A stretch of DNA of 64,000 nucleotides from assembly GCA_014529385.2 (NCBI GenBank), contig CM043966.1:44094537-44158536 (forward strand). Reading direction: 5' to 3'. The stretch comes from Adiantum capillus-veneris (lineage: Eukaryota; Streptophyta; Polypodiopsida; Polypodiales; Pteridaceae). The position numbers were made by a program, and so were the translations under genes. The notes below the pieces were generated by a model. The model was not told where the DNA came from. It did not search any database and saw nothing but the letters and a program-made list of their open reading frames with translations. This document shows positions 35,463-51,582 of this stretch, one piece after another (position 1 is the stretch's first letter; each line of letters begins with the position of its first letter).

Positions 35463-36697
35463 TGATAGACCGCTTTTGGCGTGTACAAAGTAGCGTTTAT
35501 ATGCATGGTCATATGTACAAAATATGTAAATACATGCATTGGGGAGATTTTCAAAGTGGTTTCAAGTTCAAAAAAAGGTGCAATGTGTGCACATTGTAAA
35601 TATGTGTGCTTGCGTGTCGGCAGTCGAGCATATGTACATGCCTGTATAGGGTATCGGGGCCTTAGATATGGTTTTAGGTGGCTTATTTTGGTTCTAGATA
35701 ATGTGTTTGATCTTTCTAGAATGTAAATAATGCAAGTGACAAGTGTGGGTACTCTCATCCCGCTCGAGAAGTTTGACACATGCGGTAACTGTCTATTTGC
35801 GGCGCCTGATCTGCGGTGATACGTGCATCGCCCTAGAAGTGGTCAAAAATGGAATGTGGGGATGTGGAAATTTGCTTTGGGTATCGAGGATCAAGTGTGC
35901 GAAATTTGGTGAATTCTGGAGTCCGTTTGGGGGTTTTCTTTAGCAAAAAATGCTCGCCGGGGGTCAAAACTGGCCAAAACTGGGCCAAAAAAGGTCAAAA
36001 AATGGTCAAAAAAGGTGTGAAATAGCTTCAAATTGCCACATCACTCACGGTGCCATGATGGTTCCAGCTGAGGGAGTAATTTTGGAGGGAAATATCAACA
36101 CTTTCACCCCTCTGTGTGTGGGAGGAAGCAGGGTTCCTACAGGTGGTCTAGTGCAGTCCCGTTGCGTTCCCGTCCTATTTTCGAGTGTGTGGAGGAGTGA
36201 ATGAGAGCTTTCTCTCTTCAATTTTTCACTTGGGAGAGTCTATGGAAGTTCTGAGGTTTCCATGGATGTGTGTGTGCAAGGAATTGAGGGAAGAAGGTGC
36301 GGCTTTTTGCAAGACTATGTGACCCTGTATCTGTGCCATTAGGGTTGGCGCTACTCCAAAGAGTCCAACAGAGTGGAGTTTGGTGAAACTTTTGCAATGG
36401 TTTGAGAGTGGCCTTTTGTGGCTGGAGTTTTTGGTTTTTTTATGGTTTTTATTGTATATTTTTGTCACCATCAAGCGTGATTTCAAGTGTTGATCACCTC
36501 GACTCACCTTGTAGTGTCTGCGGGCAGGCAAGGGCTTGTAGGTCTAGGCGTTTGGAGTTTGAATTGAGCTTGTGGGTAGAGTTTTTAGGGAGCTTTTTGA
36601 GTGGTAGTGAGTGAGGTGAGGAATTCAAGTAAATTCCTTGTGTTGTGTTGAGTTGTCTGGGTGGGTGAGTGTGCGCACGACATCTTTTGCTCTATCA
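35463..36697 (+). repeat. Left LTR of the Tat element
   Basis: 1,235 bp with TGATAG/CTATCA inverted ends. It matches the right LTR with a few percent substitutions in the parts compared by eye. Confidence 0.9.
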
Positions 36698-36720
36698 TCC
36701 TTTGGCGATCCTGCTGGGGA
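36698..36720 (+). promoter_or_regulatory. Primer-binding region of the Tat element
   Basis: TTTGGCGATCCTGCTGGGGA, starting just after the LTR. The primer tRNA is not identified with confidence. Confidence 0.4.
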
Positions 36721-36866
36721 CGCGGAAATTTGTCGGTTGTGCACCCAGGTGAAGCGGTTTTGTTGTGAAGTTAGAGCTTCATTGAAGAAAATTGGTGGTT
36801 TAGTTGAGGTGAAAGACTTCAAATCTTGTGGAACTACTCACGCAAGGGAGAAGCAACTTCAAAGGG

Positions 36867-37699
36867 ATGGCGTATAGTCGGCCAGTGTTTACAGGGAAGG
36901 AGGATGTGAAGGACTGGATTGCGGACTTTGAATGGCATACGCTTGGTATGCACATTGTGAATGACAAAGCCAAGCTTCATGTATTTCCTCTTGCGCTCAA
37001 AGGAGAATCTCGGGAGTGGTTTGAAGGTTTAGAGGAAGACAAAAATCAAACATGGGAGCAAGTGAAGCTGGCAATTTTTGACGGGTTTGGGAAGAAACTA
37101 ACCCAACAGAAGCGAAGACAAAATTGAGAGATTTGCAGCAAGATGTTCATGCTAACTTTAAAGATTTTTTGCAACACTTCAAAGGGCTTTGGGTTCAATT
37201 AGAGGCAGCATCCCAAGTACCTCCAGGGGATTTCTTTAAAGTGCGTCAGTTTATGGATTGTTTCCATTCAAGTGTAAGGGAGAAGGTCGATCAAGATGAG
37301 CCTGCTACATTTGAAAGAGCTGTGGAAATTGCCGAGGCCAAGAGCAAGAAGATCAAGAGGAGGTGGGAGCAAGGCCTGACACACGTTGAGCCAGTTGTGG
37401 TGCAACCAATGGTCCCTGTGACAAAGGATGATAGAGTGGAGCGAGTGGTTCAAGGTCCAGATCCCGTTACGGCCCGGGTTTTGCATGAGATTGCTGGTCA
37501 GTTGCAAGAATTAAGAATTAACATGATGAATAGGAACCAAAGAGAGGAGCGGCCAGCTAGGAGAGGCAGGGGACGAAGGCTACAAGGAAGATGCTACAAT
37601 TGTGATGAAGAGGGTCATTACGCCCCTGATTGTCCTGAACCACCAAGAGAGAGAGAGGAGGGATATACCCCCTATATGGACGTGGTCGAGGAAGAATAG
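36867..37699 (+). pseudogene. gag: Tat element Gag, frameshifted
   Basis: Starts MAYSRPVFTGKEDVKDWIAD and contains the Gag core (LKGESREWFEGLEE, then LRDLQQDVHANFKDFLQHF after a frameshift near 37100). A CCHC knuckle (CYNCDEEGHYAPDC) begins at 37592. Near 37660 the Gly/Arg-rich end (YGRGRGR) is found in the next frame, which continues into the protease, so a second small indel separates gag from pol. The product would coat the element's RNA. Confidence 0.8.
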
Positions 37700-38580
37700 A
37701 AGAAAATCATCAAGAATGGGCACTAGAAGCACTGCCGCTGCAACAACAACCACAACCGTTGCCTACAAATGGAGAAGGTAGGGCTATCAACATCATTACC
37801 CTTGAGCATCAAGATGTGGATGTTTTGGCCAATAAGAGAGCTAGGCATGATAGGGAGAAAGAGACAGAAGAAGAGAGGGAAACAATAGCAAGGAAAGGAA
37901 AGGCTAAGGTAGAAGACAAACCAGAAAGTAGCAAGAGGCAACGAAGAAGGAAAATTGGTCCAAAGGACTACCTCCTTGGCCAAGGTGTTGAAGACTACGA
38001 TATTGTCGACGACATACAAAATCAAAAGGCAAATATATCTTTTGTTCAGTTGGAGGCTTTGAATGCTAAATTGAGGAGGCAGTGGACCAAGTGTGTGAGT
38101 ACGCGGCTCCCTTCCAAGAAGGAAAAGCGTCAAAGCATGGTGTCATCTTTGAGGGTTGGTCACCCAGTGGATATGGTGCCAATAGTTGAAGCTATGCTGG
38201 GAAAGAAGAGGGAAGTGCAAGCATATGTGGATGGTGGTGCCCAGGTGTGTGTCATGACCGAGGCTATCATGAAGGAAGCAGGCGTTAAGATGTCAGTGAA
38301 TGCTTCGATCCGTATGAGGATGGCCAACCACAAAAAGTCAAGATGTCATGGAATAGCTGAAGATGTGAGTATAAAAGTCTTGGGGATTGAGTGCTTGGTT
38401 GATTTCTACGTGATGCAAGCAAGTGAGAATGCGTATCCAATCATTTTAGGGAGGCCATGGCTTATAACCCTTGGTGCTAAGCAGGATTGGGGCACGGGCT
38501 TGATCACCATCCCCGACAAAGAGAAAGGAAGGACCATTGTCTACAACATGAAGACACATGAGAGCCGTAACAGCCCCTAG
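37669..38580 (+). pseudogene. pro: Tat element aspartic protease region
   Basis: A Lys/Glu-rich linker (DREKETEEERETIARKGKAK) leads to a retropepsin-like fold with AYVDGGAQVCVMTEAI, where DGG replaces the usual D-S/T-G, and the C-terminal ILGRPWLITLGA block. It ends at TAG 38578. The following pol frame starts in a different phase, so another indel lies near 38575. Confidence 0.75.
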
Positions 38581-41500
38581 TGGAGATGCAAGATACGGAT
38601 TTGACGGAAACCACATCATACGATAGCGATGTTTCGTCTACATCATCACAAGAAAGTGTAGAGGAAGGCTTGATGCAATTATGTCCTAATCTTTTTGGGA
38701 TAAGTGTTGAAAAGGAAGCATCGATGCATGATGTGAAGGTCAAGGAGGAGAAGGATAGTCCAAAAGCAATTGTAGAGCCTGCCAAAGTGAATGTAAGGAG
38801 CATGCTAGGAGAGGACTTGACAGAAAAAGAAAAAAAGGAGTATGAAGACATGTTTACAGAGTTTCCAAAGCTATTCGCTACTGAATATACAGAGTTGCAA
38901 GGAGCTAAAGGAGTCGAGCATAAGATCAATCTAAAAGAAGGTGCCAAGCCAAAGGTTCAAAAGCTTAGGAGGTTGGGGGTCATTCATGAGAAGGCACTTC
39001 ATGAAGAGGTGACGAAGCTTTTGGAAGCAGATTTCATCTTTCGAGTGGAGGAGTTCTAATGGGTCTCTCCAGTTGTTATTGTGCTTAAGAAGAACGGAAG
39101 ATTTAGGATATGTGTTGATTTCAAACCTTTGAATGCTGCCACAAAAAGGAATCATTACCCACTACCCTTTCTAGATGAAATCCTCAATCAGGTTGCAGGT
39201 CATGAACATTACTCAATCATGGATGGATTTTTTGGCTACTTTCAGATCTTGATAGCAATTGAAGATCGATTGAAGACGACCTTCATTACTCCTTGGGGTT
39301 GTTTTGCCTACAAAAGAATGCCTTTTGGGCTGGTTAATGCATATGCTACCTTCCAAGGATGGATGAATAGAGTGTTTGGTCCCTACTTGGGTAAGTTCAT
39401 TCGTGTTTTCATGGATGACATTGGGTGTTATAGCTCAAGGGTCACACATTTGGAGAAGCTGAGGTTGAGTTTTGAAAGGCTTCAACAAGAGGGTGGGCAA
39501 CTCAACCCAAAGAAGTGTAAGTTTGCTCATGCCAGAGTCCATTTGCTAGGACATGTGGTTTCCCAAAATGGAATAGAAGCTGACCCAGAGAAAGTTAAGG
39601 CTTTATTGCTTATGGATCCGCCCAGCAACACAAAGTATTTGGCATCATTTGTGCATAAGCTCAGGTACTTGTCACGTTTTTTCTCGATGCTATGTCAGTA
39701 TGTGTATCCTCTCCAGAAATTGAGTCAAAGAGTTCAAGGGTTTGAATGGAATGAAGACATGCAACAGGCTTTTGATGGCATCAAGGAGGTATTGTGTGCT
39801 TTACCAACAGTGAGTCCTCCCGACTTGCAGTCGATTTTCTATGTATCTATTAGTGTGGGGTCAGTAGCTTTTGGGTCGGTTCTCTTACAAAAGCAAGGAA
39901 GGAACTTCAAGCCACTTTATTTTGAGAGCAAGATGAAGAATGTAAGCGAGTTCTCCTACACGGAAATGGAACAGTGGGTATTCTCCTTGGTTCTTGCTTG
40001 TCGAAGGTTTAAAACCTATTTGTTGCCCCAAAAGTTCTATGTGCTCACCACATCGAATCTTTTGCCAGATGTAGTACAACATTTGAAGCCTAGCAAGCAC
40101 ATCTTAAAGTGGACTTTGGAGCTTCAAGAGTATGATTTTGAGTTTAAAGTGGATCATTCTATTAAAGCTCACTTGGCAGACATAGTGGTACATAAGGGGG
40201 GCGAGCTTCCATCTTACCCAAGGGTTGACAAGGATGATCATGAAGAGGAAGTAGATATTATAGATGCGTATACATTGATGTTTGATGGTGCATACAGGAA
40301 AGTTCTTCAAAGGGCAAGTGGTGGGGTAGTCATTAAGAACCCAAAAGGCGATGTAATCTTTTCTAGAGCTTACGATCTTGATGAAGCTGAAAGTAACAAT
40401 GAGGCCGCGTACCTCGCGTTTTTCCTTGGGTTGAAGCAGTGTGTTGAGTTTGGACTGAAGAGGGTCATTGCAAAAGGGGATGCATTGCTAGTCATGAATC
40501 AGTTGCTTGGTTTGTGGAATGTTAATAAAGACAATTTAAAGAAGTGGTTCTATGGCATCAAGAAGCTTTTGCATGAGTTTGAGAAGATACAGTTTAAGCA
40601 TGTTCCTTGTGACCAGAATAAAGAAGCTGATGAGTTGGCTAGGGACAAGATGGATGCCTTGGTAGCTCCTTTAAAGGTCAAGGAAGCCTTGTATGCAGGA
40701 AGGGAATCATTGCAAGATGTAGAAGTATTTCTTGGTAAAGGGCAATGTCCAGAGGGCATGTCAAAGGTTTGGCGTAAGAGAATAGTTGCAAAAGCAAGAA
40801 ACTACACATTGGTAGGTGAGGATCTCATGCTTTATGGCAAGGATAGCATTTTGAGAAAAGTGCCGTACAAAGAAGAGATAGGCTTGATTTTGGAGCACTG
40901 CCATGAAGAAACAGGCCATCAAGGCAAGGATCAGGTTGTCTTTCGTGTTTTGAGAGCAGGTTACTGTTGGCCCTCTATGATGAGAGATGCTTAGTTTTGG
41001 TGCAAGTCATGCCATGAATGCCAAGTGTTTGCAAATCAGAAGCTTTTGGCTGAGCCTCAGAAAGCTATAATGTCTTTTGATGCATTTGCAAAATGGGGAG
41101 TAGCTGCTGTAGGTCCAATGCCAAGGACCAACAATGGTAAAAGGTATATCCTTGTGGCTGTGGACTATTTGACAAAATGGGTGGAGGCAAGAGCAGTAAA
41201 AGATGTAACAGCAGGAAGAGTGGCCTCTTTTTTATATGAACAGGTGTGTTGTAGGTTTGGAGCTCCTATGGTTATTATTTCTCATCGTGGACCAGGGTTT
41301 AGGGCAAAACTTATTGCTGCTCTCATGGATAAATTGAAAATTCAGCATAGGCATTCTTCTCCTTACTACCCACAATGCAATGGGTTGGTTGAGAACTGCA
41401 ATGGTCAAAATGTAAGGATGCTATCAAAGTATGCTAGAGAGCATCCTAAAGAGTGGGACTTGGACTTGGAAAAGTGTTTGTGGGCTTATAGAACTGCGTA

Positions 41501-41999
41501 TGGAGTGTCAACACAGTTTACTCCATATGAGCTTGTTTATGGAAAAGAAGCTCTTATGCCCATACAAGTGCAGTTGGATGCCTTGAAGCTGTTGTGTAGA
41601 ATGCAAGGTGAGCATAATGACAAGCTGCAAGAAAGAATTCTTTCTCTAGAGTTGCTACAAATGAATAGAGAGAAAGCCAGTGATTATTATCTTCAACAGG
41701 CAGAGACAAGGATGGAGAAAATGAATAAGAGGCTGCCAGAGAAAGAAATCAAAGAGGGAGATCTAGTGATCAAGTATGATTCTCGCTTGGATTTTACTTT
41801 TCAGAAGAAATTGAGGGACAAATGGTTGGGTCCATACAAAGTGAAGCATATATTTCCTAATGGCACCTATGAGTTGGAAAAATTGTCTGGTGAACGTTTG
41901 CGCTACAGAATAAATGGGTATCGATTGAAGAAATATTTTGCGAGAGATGTGGTTCCAGATGCAAATAGTCTCTTGGTTGAGCATAAATGCTCTACCTAG
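38580..41999 (+). pseudogene. pol: Tat element RT, dual RNase H and integrase
   Basis: A single frame broken only by TAA at 39057 and TAG at 40992. RT: VIVLKKNGRFRICVDF, then the catalytic FMDD at 39408-39419. The first RNase H follows (LLQKQGRNFKPLYFESK). A second, archaeal-type RNase H lies at about 40270-40660, with acidic residues in LMFDGAY, NNEAAYLA, AKGDALLVMNQ and NKEADELA. Integrase has an HHCC zinc site (CHEETGH, CKSCHEC). Its core has a first Asp in VDYLTKWVE, a second in IISHRGPGF where Asp has become His (41283), and a Glu in NGLVENCN. It ends with WLGPYKVKHIFPNGTYELE. The integrase is therefore dead. Confidence 0.9.
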
Positions 42000-42013
42000 A
42001 GGGTGGGCAATGA

Positions 42014-43227
42014 TGATAGACCACTCTTGGCGTGTACAAAGTAGAGTTTATATGCATGGTCATATGTACAAAAAGATGTAAATACATGCATTGGGGAGAT
42101 TTGCAAAGTGGTTTCAAGTTCAAAAAAAGGTGCAACGTGTGCACATTGTAAATATGCGTGCTTGCGTGTCGGCAGTCGAGCATATGTATATGCCTGTATA
42201 GGGTATCGGGGCCTTAGATATGGTTTTAGGTGGCTTATTTTGGTTCTAGATAATGTGTTTGAGCTTTCTAGAATGTAAATAATGCAAGTGACAAGTGTGG
42301 GTACTCTCATCCCGCTCGAGAAGTTTGACACATGCGGTAACTGTCTATTTGCGGCGCCTGATCTGCGGTGATACGTGCATCACTCTAGAAGTGGTCAAAA
42401 ATGGAATGTGGGGATGTGGAAATGTGCTTTAGGTATCGAGGATCAAGCGTGCGAAATTAGGTGAATTTTGGAGTCCGTTTGGGGGTTTTCCTGCAAAAAA
42501 ATGCCCGTCGGGGGTCAAAAATGGGCCAAAAATGGTCAAAAAAGGTGTGAAATGGCTTCAAATTGCCACATCACTCATGGTGCCGTGATGGTTCCAGCTG
42601 AGGGAGTAATTTTGGAGGGGAATATCAACACTTTCACCCCTCTATGTGTGGGAGGAAGCAGGGTTCCTACAGGTGGTCTAGTGCAGTCCCGTTGCGTTCC
42701 CGTCCTGTTTTCGAGTGTGTGGAGGAGTGAATGAGAGATTTCTCTCTTCAATTTTGCACTTGGGAGAGTCTATGGAAGTTCTGAGGTTTACATGGATGTG
42801 TGTGTGCAAGGAATTGAGGGAAGAAGGTGCGGCTTTCTGCAAGACTATGTGACCCTGTATCGGTGCCATTAGGGCTGGCGCTACTCCAAAGAGTCCAACA
42901 GAGTGGAGTTTGGTGAAACTTTTGCAATGGTTTGAGAGTGGCCTTTTGTGGCTGGAGTTTTTGATTTTTTGATGGTTTTTCTCGTATATTTTGGTCACCA
43001 TCAAGCGTGATTTCAAGTGTTGATCACTTCGACTCACCTTGTAGTGTCTGCGGGCAGTCAAGGGCTTGTAGGTCGAGGCGTTTGGAGTTTGAAATGAGCT
43101 TGTGGGTAGAGTTTTTAGGGAGCTTTTTGAGTGGTAGTGAGTGAGGTGAGGAATTCAAGTAAATCCCTTGTGTTGTGTTGAGTTGTCTGGGTGGGTGAGT
43201 GTGCGCACGACATCTTTTGCTCCATCA
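42014..43227 (+). repeat. Right LTR of the Tat element
   Basis: 1,214 bp, starting TGATAGACCACTC and ending CCATCA at 43227, followed directly by the interrupted host LTR. Confidence 0.9.
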
Positions 43228-44235
43228 ACGGCATTTGAATTGAAATATATTTTAATTTCCAAGTAGGAAAGAATGATTGTTGAATATACTGTTTGAGATA
43301 GGAAAGAATGTTTGCTAGGGAAAATTTAGCTCGCCCTGTTCAATTTTATTTCCAATGTTGATACTAGTCCAAACCCCCTCCTAATCAGGGGGCAGAGTTC
43401 CTGGTTAAGGGCTCTTGAATCCACGTCTGCTGGTTAAGCGGTGGATACCCACGTCTGTTGGTTAAGCGGTGGGAACCCACATCTTGCGTTCTATACGGTG
43501 GTAATGTCCACGTCTGCTGGTTAAGCAGTGGACATACCTAGTTGTATGGGCGGTTAGGCGACAACGGGAGGAGTAAACTCTCGCTGGAGGGGGGAAGTTG
43601 TACCTCCAGAACATTGGAATTTTAATGAGTAAGTTTGAGTAGAATTCTTTCTAGAATTAATGTCTTGGTGCCGCTTTGCAATACTGGTTGAAGTGCTGTA
43701 TTAAGGAAATTGTGAATCGAAAACTAATCAATGAACTTATGTGTTGAACAACCATGTGTGGTAGTAATTAGATAACAAAAAGGAAGTGTGAGTATGGGGT
43801 GGAAAGTGGGGGCTTGGCTTGGGTTGCCAATGCCTATGAGAAGGGTGGTCCCGATTAGTCGCGAACTCTCCGTCCCCATAGTTCCATAAGTTGACGCTAG
43901 TATTACTCATTGCCCCTAGAGCGAAAAAGTTTCAAGTGTACGTGCCTCTGAAACATGGGGAAAAAGGTATCGGGACTTCTCTCCTCTTGGAAGGTGGGTC
44001 TTAGGATCTCTAGATAAGTTAATCACGCTTCCCCTACGGGGTGGAACTAGATCTCCATGCTAGTAGCCTCGAGCTCGACTCACTTTGTGATGAGAGATCG
44101 GCCGCTAGATGAACCATAAACCACTTTGTTTGCTTCCGCTGTAGATCTAGTGGCCACCAGGTTTACCATCAGATGCATCATTTGAGACGACGGGGTGGGG
44201 ACCTCACATCTGTACAATTTAGTTTTACCACTTTG

Positions 44236-44399
44236 TGTTAGGACACGGGTCCTACGGGCAGGTCCCTACCCTAAAGGGGGGTCACGAACCCCGGCCACGG
44301 GCCAGCTAGCAGTGTGGACAGGGGATCCTAGGGCTAATATCCTATAAGTATGGGCGGTTGGGTGGAGGATCCAGGTCGCTAGCTCCTAGGGTTCTTATA
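44236..44399 (+). repeat. Left 164-bp LTR
   Basis: GC-rich, with a CTATAAGTATGGG TATA-like box near 44342. It is followed one base later by the primer-binding site. Confidence 0.9.
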
Positions 44400-44400
44400 T

Positions 44401-44412
44401 TGGTATCAGAGC
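44401..44412 (+). promoter_or_regulatory. Primer-binding site (initiator-Met tRNA)
   Basis: A perfect TGGTATCAGAGC, the standard plant LTR-retrotransposon site. Confidence 0.9.
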
Positions 44413-44452
44413 TCAGGGGGAGAGCTATGGAGGAAGGGGGCCTTGCATGGCT

Positions 44453-48570
<4,118 letters not shown>

Positions 48571-48579
48571 ATACAAGGT

Positions 48580-49410
48580 GATGGCTGAGTATGGGTGTTT
48601 GTGATTGGCTGCTTGAAACTCCAATCTACTTTCAACCTAGTTGGTTGTCTCCATTCCATATCTAGTATATGGCTGGATACTCAATGATTGTCTGTAAGTG
48701 GTTGGGGGAAAAGCACCTCACTCTTACTGCTGCTATTCATCCCGAGTAGGATGGGCAGTTTACAAGCATTCTATTTAGTACTAAAGGATATGCAAAGTGC
48801 ATACGTTAAATCACACTAAAGGATATGCTAAGTGCATACGTTAGCAAGAAGTGAAACAACTGGATCGGTTACCTTTCTAGTTTGGAGTTTGCTTCATATG
48901 ATGAAAGGCATGTTACGGCTACTTTTAGTCTCTGCCAATTATTCTCAAGTTATCAACCTTAATCATCAGTTTTGATATGGTTGGCTACTGGAAAGAAACC
49001 ACAGCAAATCAAGGACTTGGTTGCTGCTGATGAGTATGTCAACACAATACTTTCATGGAAAGATGAGCCGAGGTTATATTGCACATTCAAGTACCTCCAG
49101 AAAGTCTGAAACTTGGGTATACATTTAGACACCTCTTCGTTATGATAACTCATTTAACATACTCAAGTGAGTTTTAAATGGAGTCTTCACATTATGTTGG
49201 TTACGGGTCGGTTAACCAAGACGGTTGTACAAGGACAACAATGTGGAAAATCAAGATGTTATTCTTGATTTCATTGAACCTCCCAATAAACCGGGTTCCG
49301 ATTCAACAAACCGTTGGATCCATGAAGAATGCCACGGTGGAAAACATTAGTGTTCTTCTGAAGATACCACCACTTGTGTTTTCGAGGAAGAAAACTCTTC
49401 CAAAGGGGGG
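48580..49410 (+). pseudogene. Gypsy integrase C-terminal remnant
   Basis: Reads LTLTAAIHPE, a stop, then DGQFT, matching the integrase block T-A-x-H-P-Q-x-D-G-Q. After a 33-bp internal duplication near 48780 it reads NNWIGYLSSLEFASYDERH, then LIWLATGKKPQQIKDLVAAD. The end has FIEPPNKPGSDSTNRWIHEE just before the polypurine tract. Stops and shifts are frequent. The order and position just before the right LTR fit a Ty3/gypsy pol end. Confidence 0.65.
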
Positions 49411-49415
49411 AGTAA

Positions 49416-49579
49416 TGTCAGGACACTGGTCCTACGGGCAGGGCCCTACCCTAAAGGGGGGTCACGGACCCCGGCCACGGGCCAACTAGCAGTGTGGACA
49501 GGGGATCCTAGGGCTAAGAGCCTATAAGTATGGGCGGTTGGGTGGAGGATCCAGGTCGCTAGCTCCTAGGGTTCTTATA
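49416..49579 (+). repeat. Right 164-bp LTR
   Basis: Same length and borders as the left LTR. It is preceded by the polypurine tract and followed by the CTTTG duplication. Confidence 0.9.
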
Positions 49580-49586
49580 CTTTGTG

Positions 49587-50120
49587 ATGGATATTTGGGA
49601 TGATCAAGATGATGAAAGAAAGAATTACATCATCGAGGCCATTTACAGAGAGTACAGGTCGGTAGCGGGGTACAATCCAATATTGAACGATTGGATATTT
49701 AGTGTGGCGATTTCCACAATGTCACACCGTCGAATAGAGGTGAGGGACAAGTACAAGTCCCGCACTCCAAAGCCTTCATGGTTGGATGCACAAGAGTGGG
49801 AGGGGATTGCATGAGAGACACAGACAATCCTAAGAGATTTTAGTAGCAGAGAGATGCAGCGAGAGCACTTTTGGAGTCTGTTGGAGTGTCACATCTTGGG
49901 AGTGGGGGGCTACGACACTCCTCGGCATGAGTTTATAATCATTATACGTAAGCTTTAAATTATCGAATATATATATGTTATTTGAAGATTTATCTTATGA
50001 TTAATTGTTTATTTTGTAGGAAGTTTTCTTAAAGCACCCTTTGACACGTCAAGAGGAGAAGTATGGGTACAAGCATGGACTTATGGCTCTTTTGACCCAA
50101 TTGTAGGAGGAGGGAGAGGT
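49587..50120 (+). pseudogene. CACTA second ORF, 3' part
   Basis: MDIWDDQDDERKNYIIEAIY continues with KSRTPKPSWLDAQEWEGIA, then, past a stop at 49812, ETQTILRDFSSREMQREHFW and GVGGYDTPRHEF. A donor near 49948 and an acceptor (TTATTTTGTAG) ending about 50020 lead to a last exon (VFLKHPLTRQEEKYGYKHG). The W-x-x-W spacing and the GGYDTPRHEF block resemble the plant En/Spm accessory transposase domain. It continues the frame cut at 29050. Confidence 0.5.
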
Positions 50121-50219
50121 TGTCAATTGGGAGGCATTACCATGAGGGTGATATCCTCCATATATGTTTTTTTTTTTAGTTGTGGTCTTCTTGATACAAT
50201 TGTGCTCATTCATTGTATA

Positions 50220-50670
50220 CATGTACAGTTTCACGCTTATGTTTATGGTTTTTCATTTCTTTTATGATTATGATTATGGTATGGCAATCATGGTATTGCA
50301 AACAGGTTATGGTTATGATTTTTCAATGATAGTATGCCAATCATGTTATGGTTATGGTTTTGCAAGTATGGTTTGGCAATCAAGTTATGGTTATGGTTTT
50401 GCTATGATGGTATGGAAATCATGTTATGGTTATGGTATGACAATCATGTTATGATTATGATTATGGTATGGCAATCATGTTATGGTTATGGTATGACAAG
50501 CAGATTATGGTCATGGATTTGCAAGTATGGTTTGGCAATCACGTTATGGTTATGGCATAGCAATCATGTTATGGTTATGGTATGGCAAGCAGATTATGTT
50601 TATGGTTTTGCAAATATGGTTTGGCAATCACGTTATGGTTATACTTGCGGTTTTCAAATCATGTTTTAAT
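50220..50670. repeat. GGTTATGG minisatellite
   Basis: Variable units built from ATGGTTATGG, TATGGCAATCATG and TTTTGCAAGTATGG. Its open frames (YGYG, MVWQS) are by-products. Confidence 0.85.
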
Positions 50671-50799
50671 TATAGTTAGAAAATCTTCATGTCCTTGTGC
50701 CTATGGTTTGCGAGTTGAGGTTATGATTATGCTTTTGGAAACTTGTCATCTTCAAGCTTTTGATTTTGTAGTTTTATTATGCTTGCAACTTTGCTAATA

Positions 50800-51190
50800 T
50801 GTAACATCGTATTTCATTGTTTATTCTGATGGTGCACATATCGATGCGTATACTGATGGTATGCTGTCAATACTTATATCGTGATATGCTTATACCAGGG
50901 TTTTTTACTTTTAAAACAAACTTTGACCCATTGGTATCCACGTCACATTGAAATACACATCGAAATACGCGTTAAAATGTCACTGTTATTTTTCGACGCT
51001 TATTTTAGTGTTTCTACAGACACGTATTTCATTGCTTATTTAGATGGTGCATGTACCGATGCGTATATTTATGCTACTGTGCTGATGCTTATATTGACAC
51101 TTATATCAAGGTTTTTTATTTTTAAAACAAACTTTGACCTGTCGATATCCGCGTCAATTTTTGTACGACATGTCAGTAGCCTTCGGGCAT
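50800..51190. repeat. Subterminal repeats of CACTA copy B (right side)
   Basis: A block (CGTATTTCATTG..GATGGTGCA..CGATGCGTATA, then TTTTAAAACAAACTTTGACC) occurs twice, starting near 50808 and 51025, a period of about 217 bp. Words such as GATATCCGCGTCAA are related to the left subterminal region at 24780-24920. Confidence 0.6.
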
Positions 51191-51582
51191 TGATGATTAA
51201 TATGGTGATGAGTTAGTCTTTTATTTTAGTTCATTTACTTTTATTTTATTTTTAATTTTTGTACCCAGACATTGGATTAGATCCACCAAGGTTGTATCAA
51301 TTTGGTGTCATAGTTATAGGTAATTTTGGCCTTTTTGAAGACGTTCAATATAGGGTGTAAGCATGTTAACTTGTCATGATTTTTGTGCTAGTTATCATGT
51401 GGCAACAAGCATATCTTGTAAGCATAATGAGAGTGTAACTTTTCAAATGTGTGGGAATCCATCAAATATTTCAAAATAGGGAGACCACCCTGAATCCACT
51501 TTCCTGACCATTTACGCAGTGTTACTCTGAGGGGAGTGGGGCAGTCAAAATACGTGGAGAGAAGCGGAGTGGGGCAGTCAAC

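Larger units (their letters stand above)
35463..43227 (+). mobile_element. Tat-type Ty3/gypsy retrotransposon, nested
   Basis: LTRs start TGATAG and end CTATCA/CCATCA: left 35463-36697 (1,235 bp), right 42014-43227 (1,214 bp). A roughly 21-bp difference lies in a GGTCAAAA-rich stretch. The flanking target is AAGG at left and ACGG at right (one mismatch). Comparison with the uninterrupted left LTR of the host element shows the empty site read AGATCACGACATTTG. The leader begins TTTGGCGATCCTGCTGGGGA, close to the TGGCGCC-type start known in Tat/Athila elements; AGAGGGTGGGCAA precedes the right LTR. The internal order is gag, protease, RT, RNase H, second RNase H, integrase. Confidence 0.9.
29182..44208 (+). 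mobile_element. Gag-only LTR retrotransposon (TR-GAG-like)
   Basis: LTRs begin TGTAAGGTCTC and end GACCTCA(T/C)A. The left LTR is 29182-31995 (2,814 bp); the right LTR is 33628-44208 minus a 7,765-bp nested element plus 4 bp (about 2,812 bp). The equal lengths support the borders. The target duplication is TCTAT (left, 29051-29055) and TCTGT (right, 44209-44213), one mismatch. After the left LTR, CC and TGGTATAATAGC resembles the initiator-Met tRNA primer site TGGTATCAGAGC; a purine-rich GTTGGGGAGGT precedes the right LTR. The internal region is only 1,632 bp and encodes Gag alone, with no protease, RT, RNase H or integrase. It must be mobilised in trans, as known TR-GAG elements are. Confidence 0.85.
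33628..44208 (+). repeat. Right LTR of the Gag-only element (interrupted)
   Basis: Collinear with the left LTR up to 35462 and again from 43228. The Tat element sits between. It keeps the ATG form of gag exon 1 at 35215 and the TATA box at 34293. Confidence 0.85.

Noticed and set aside
36505-43045. CACTA-type ends (CTTGTAGTG) inside the Tat LTRs
   Set aside because: The word occurs at the same place in both LTRs and lacks subterminal repeats, so it is part of the LTR sequence.
50164-50669. A YGYG-rich structural protein
   Set aside because: The frame follows an AT-rich minisatellite; adjacent frames give equally repetitive proteins.
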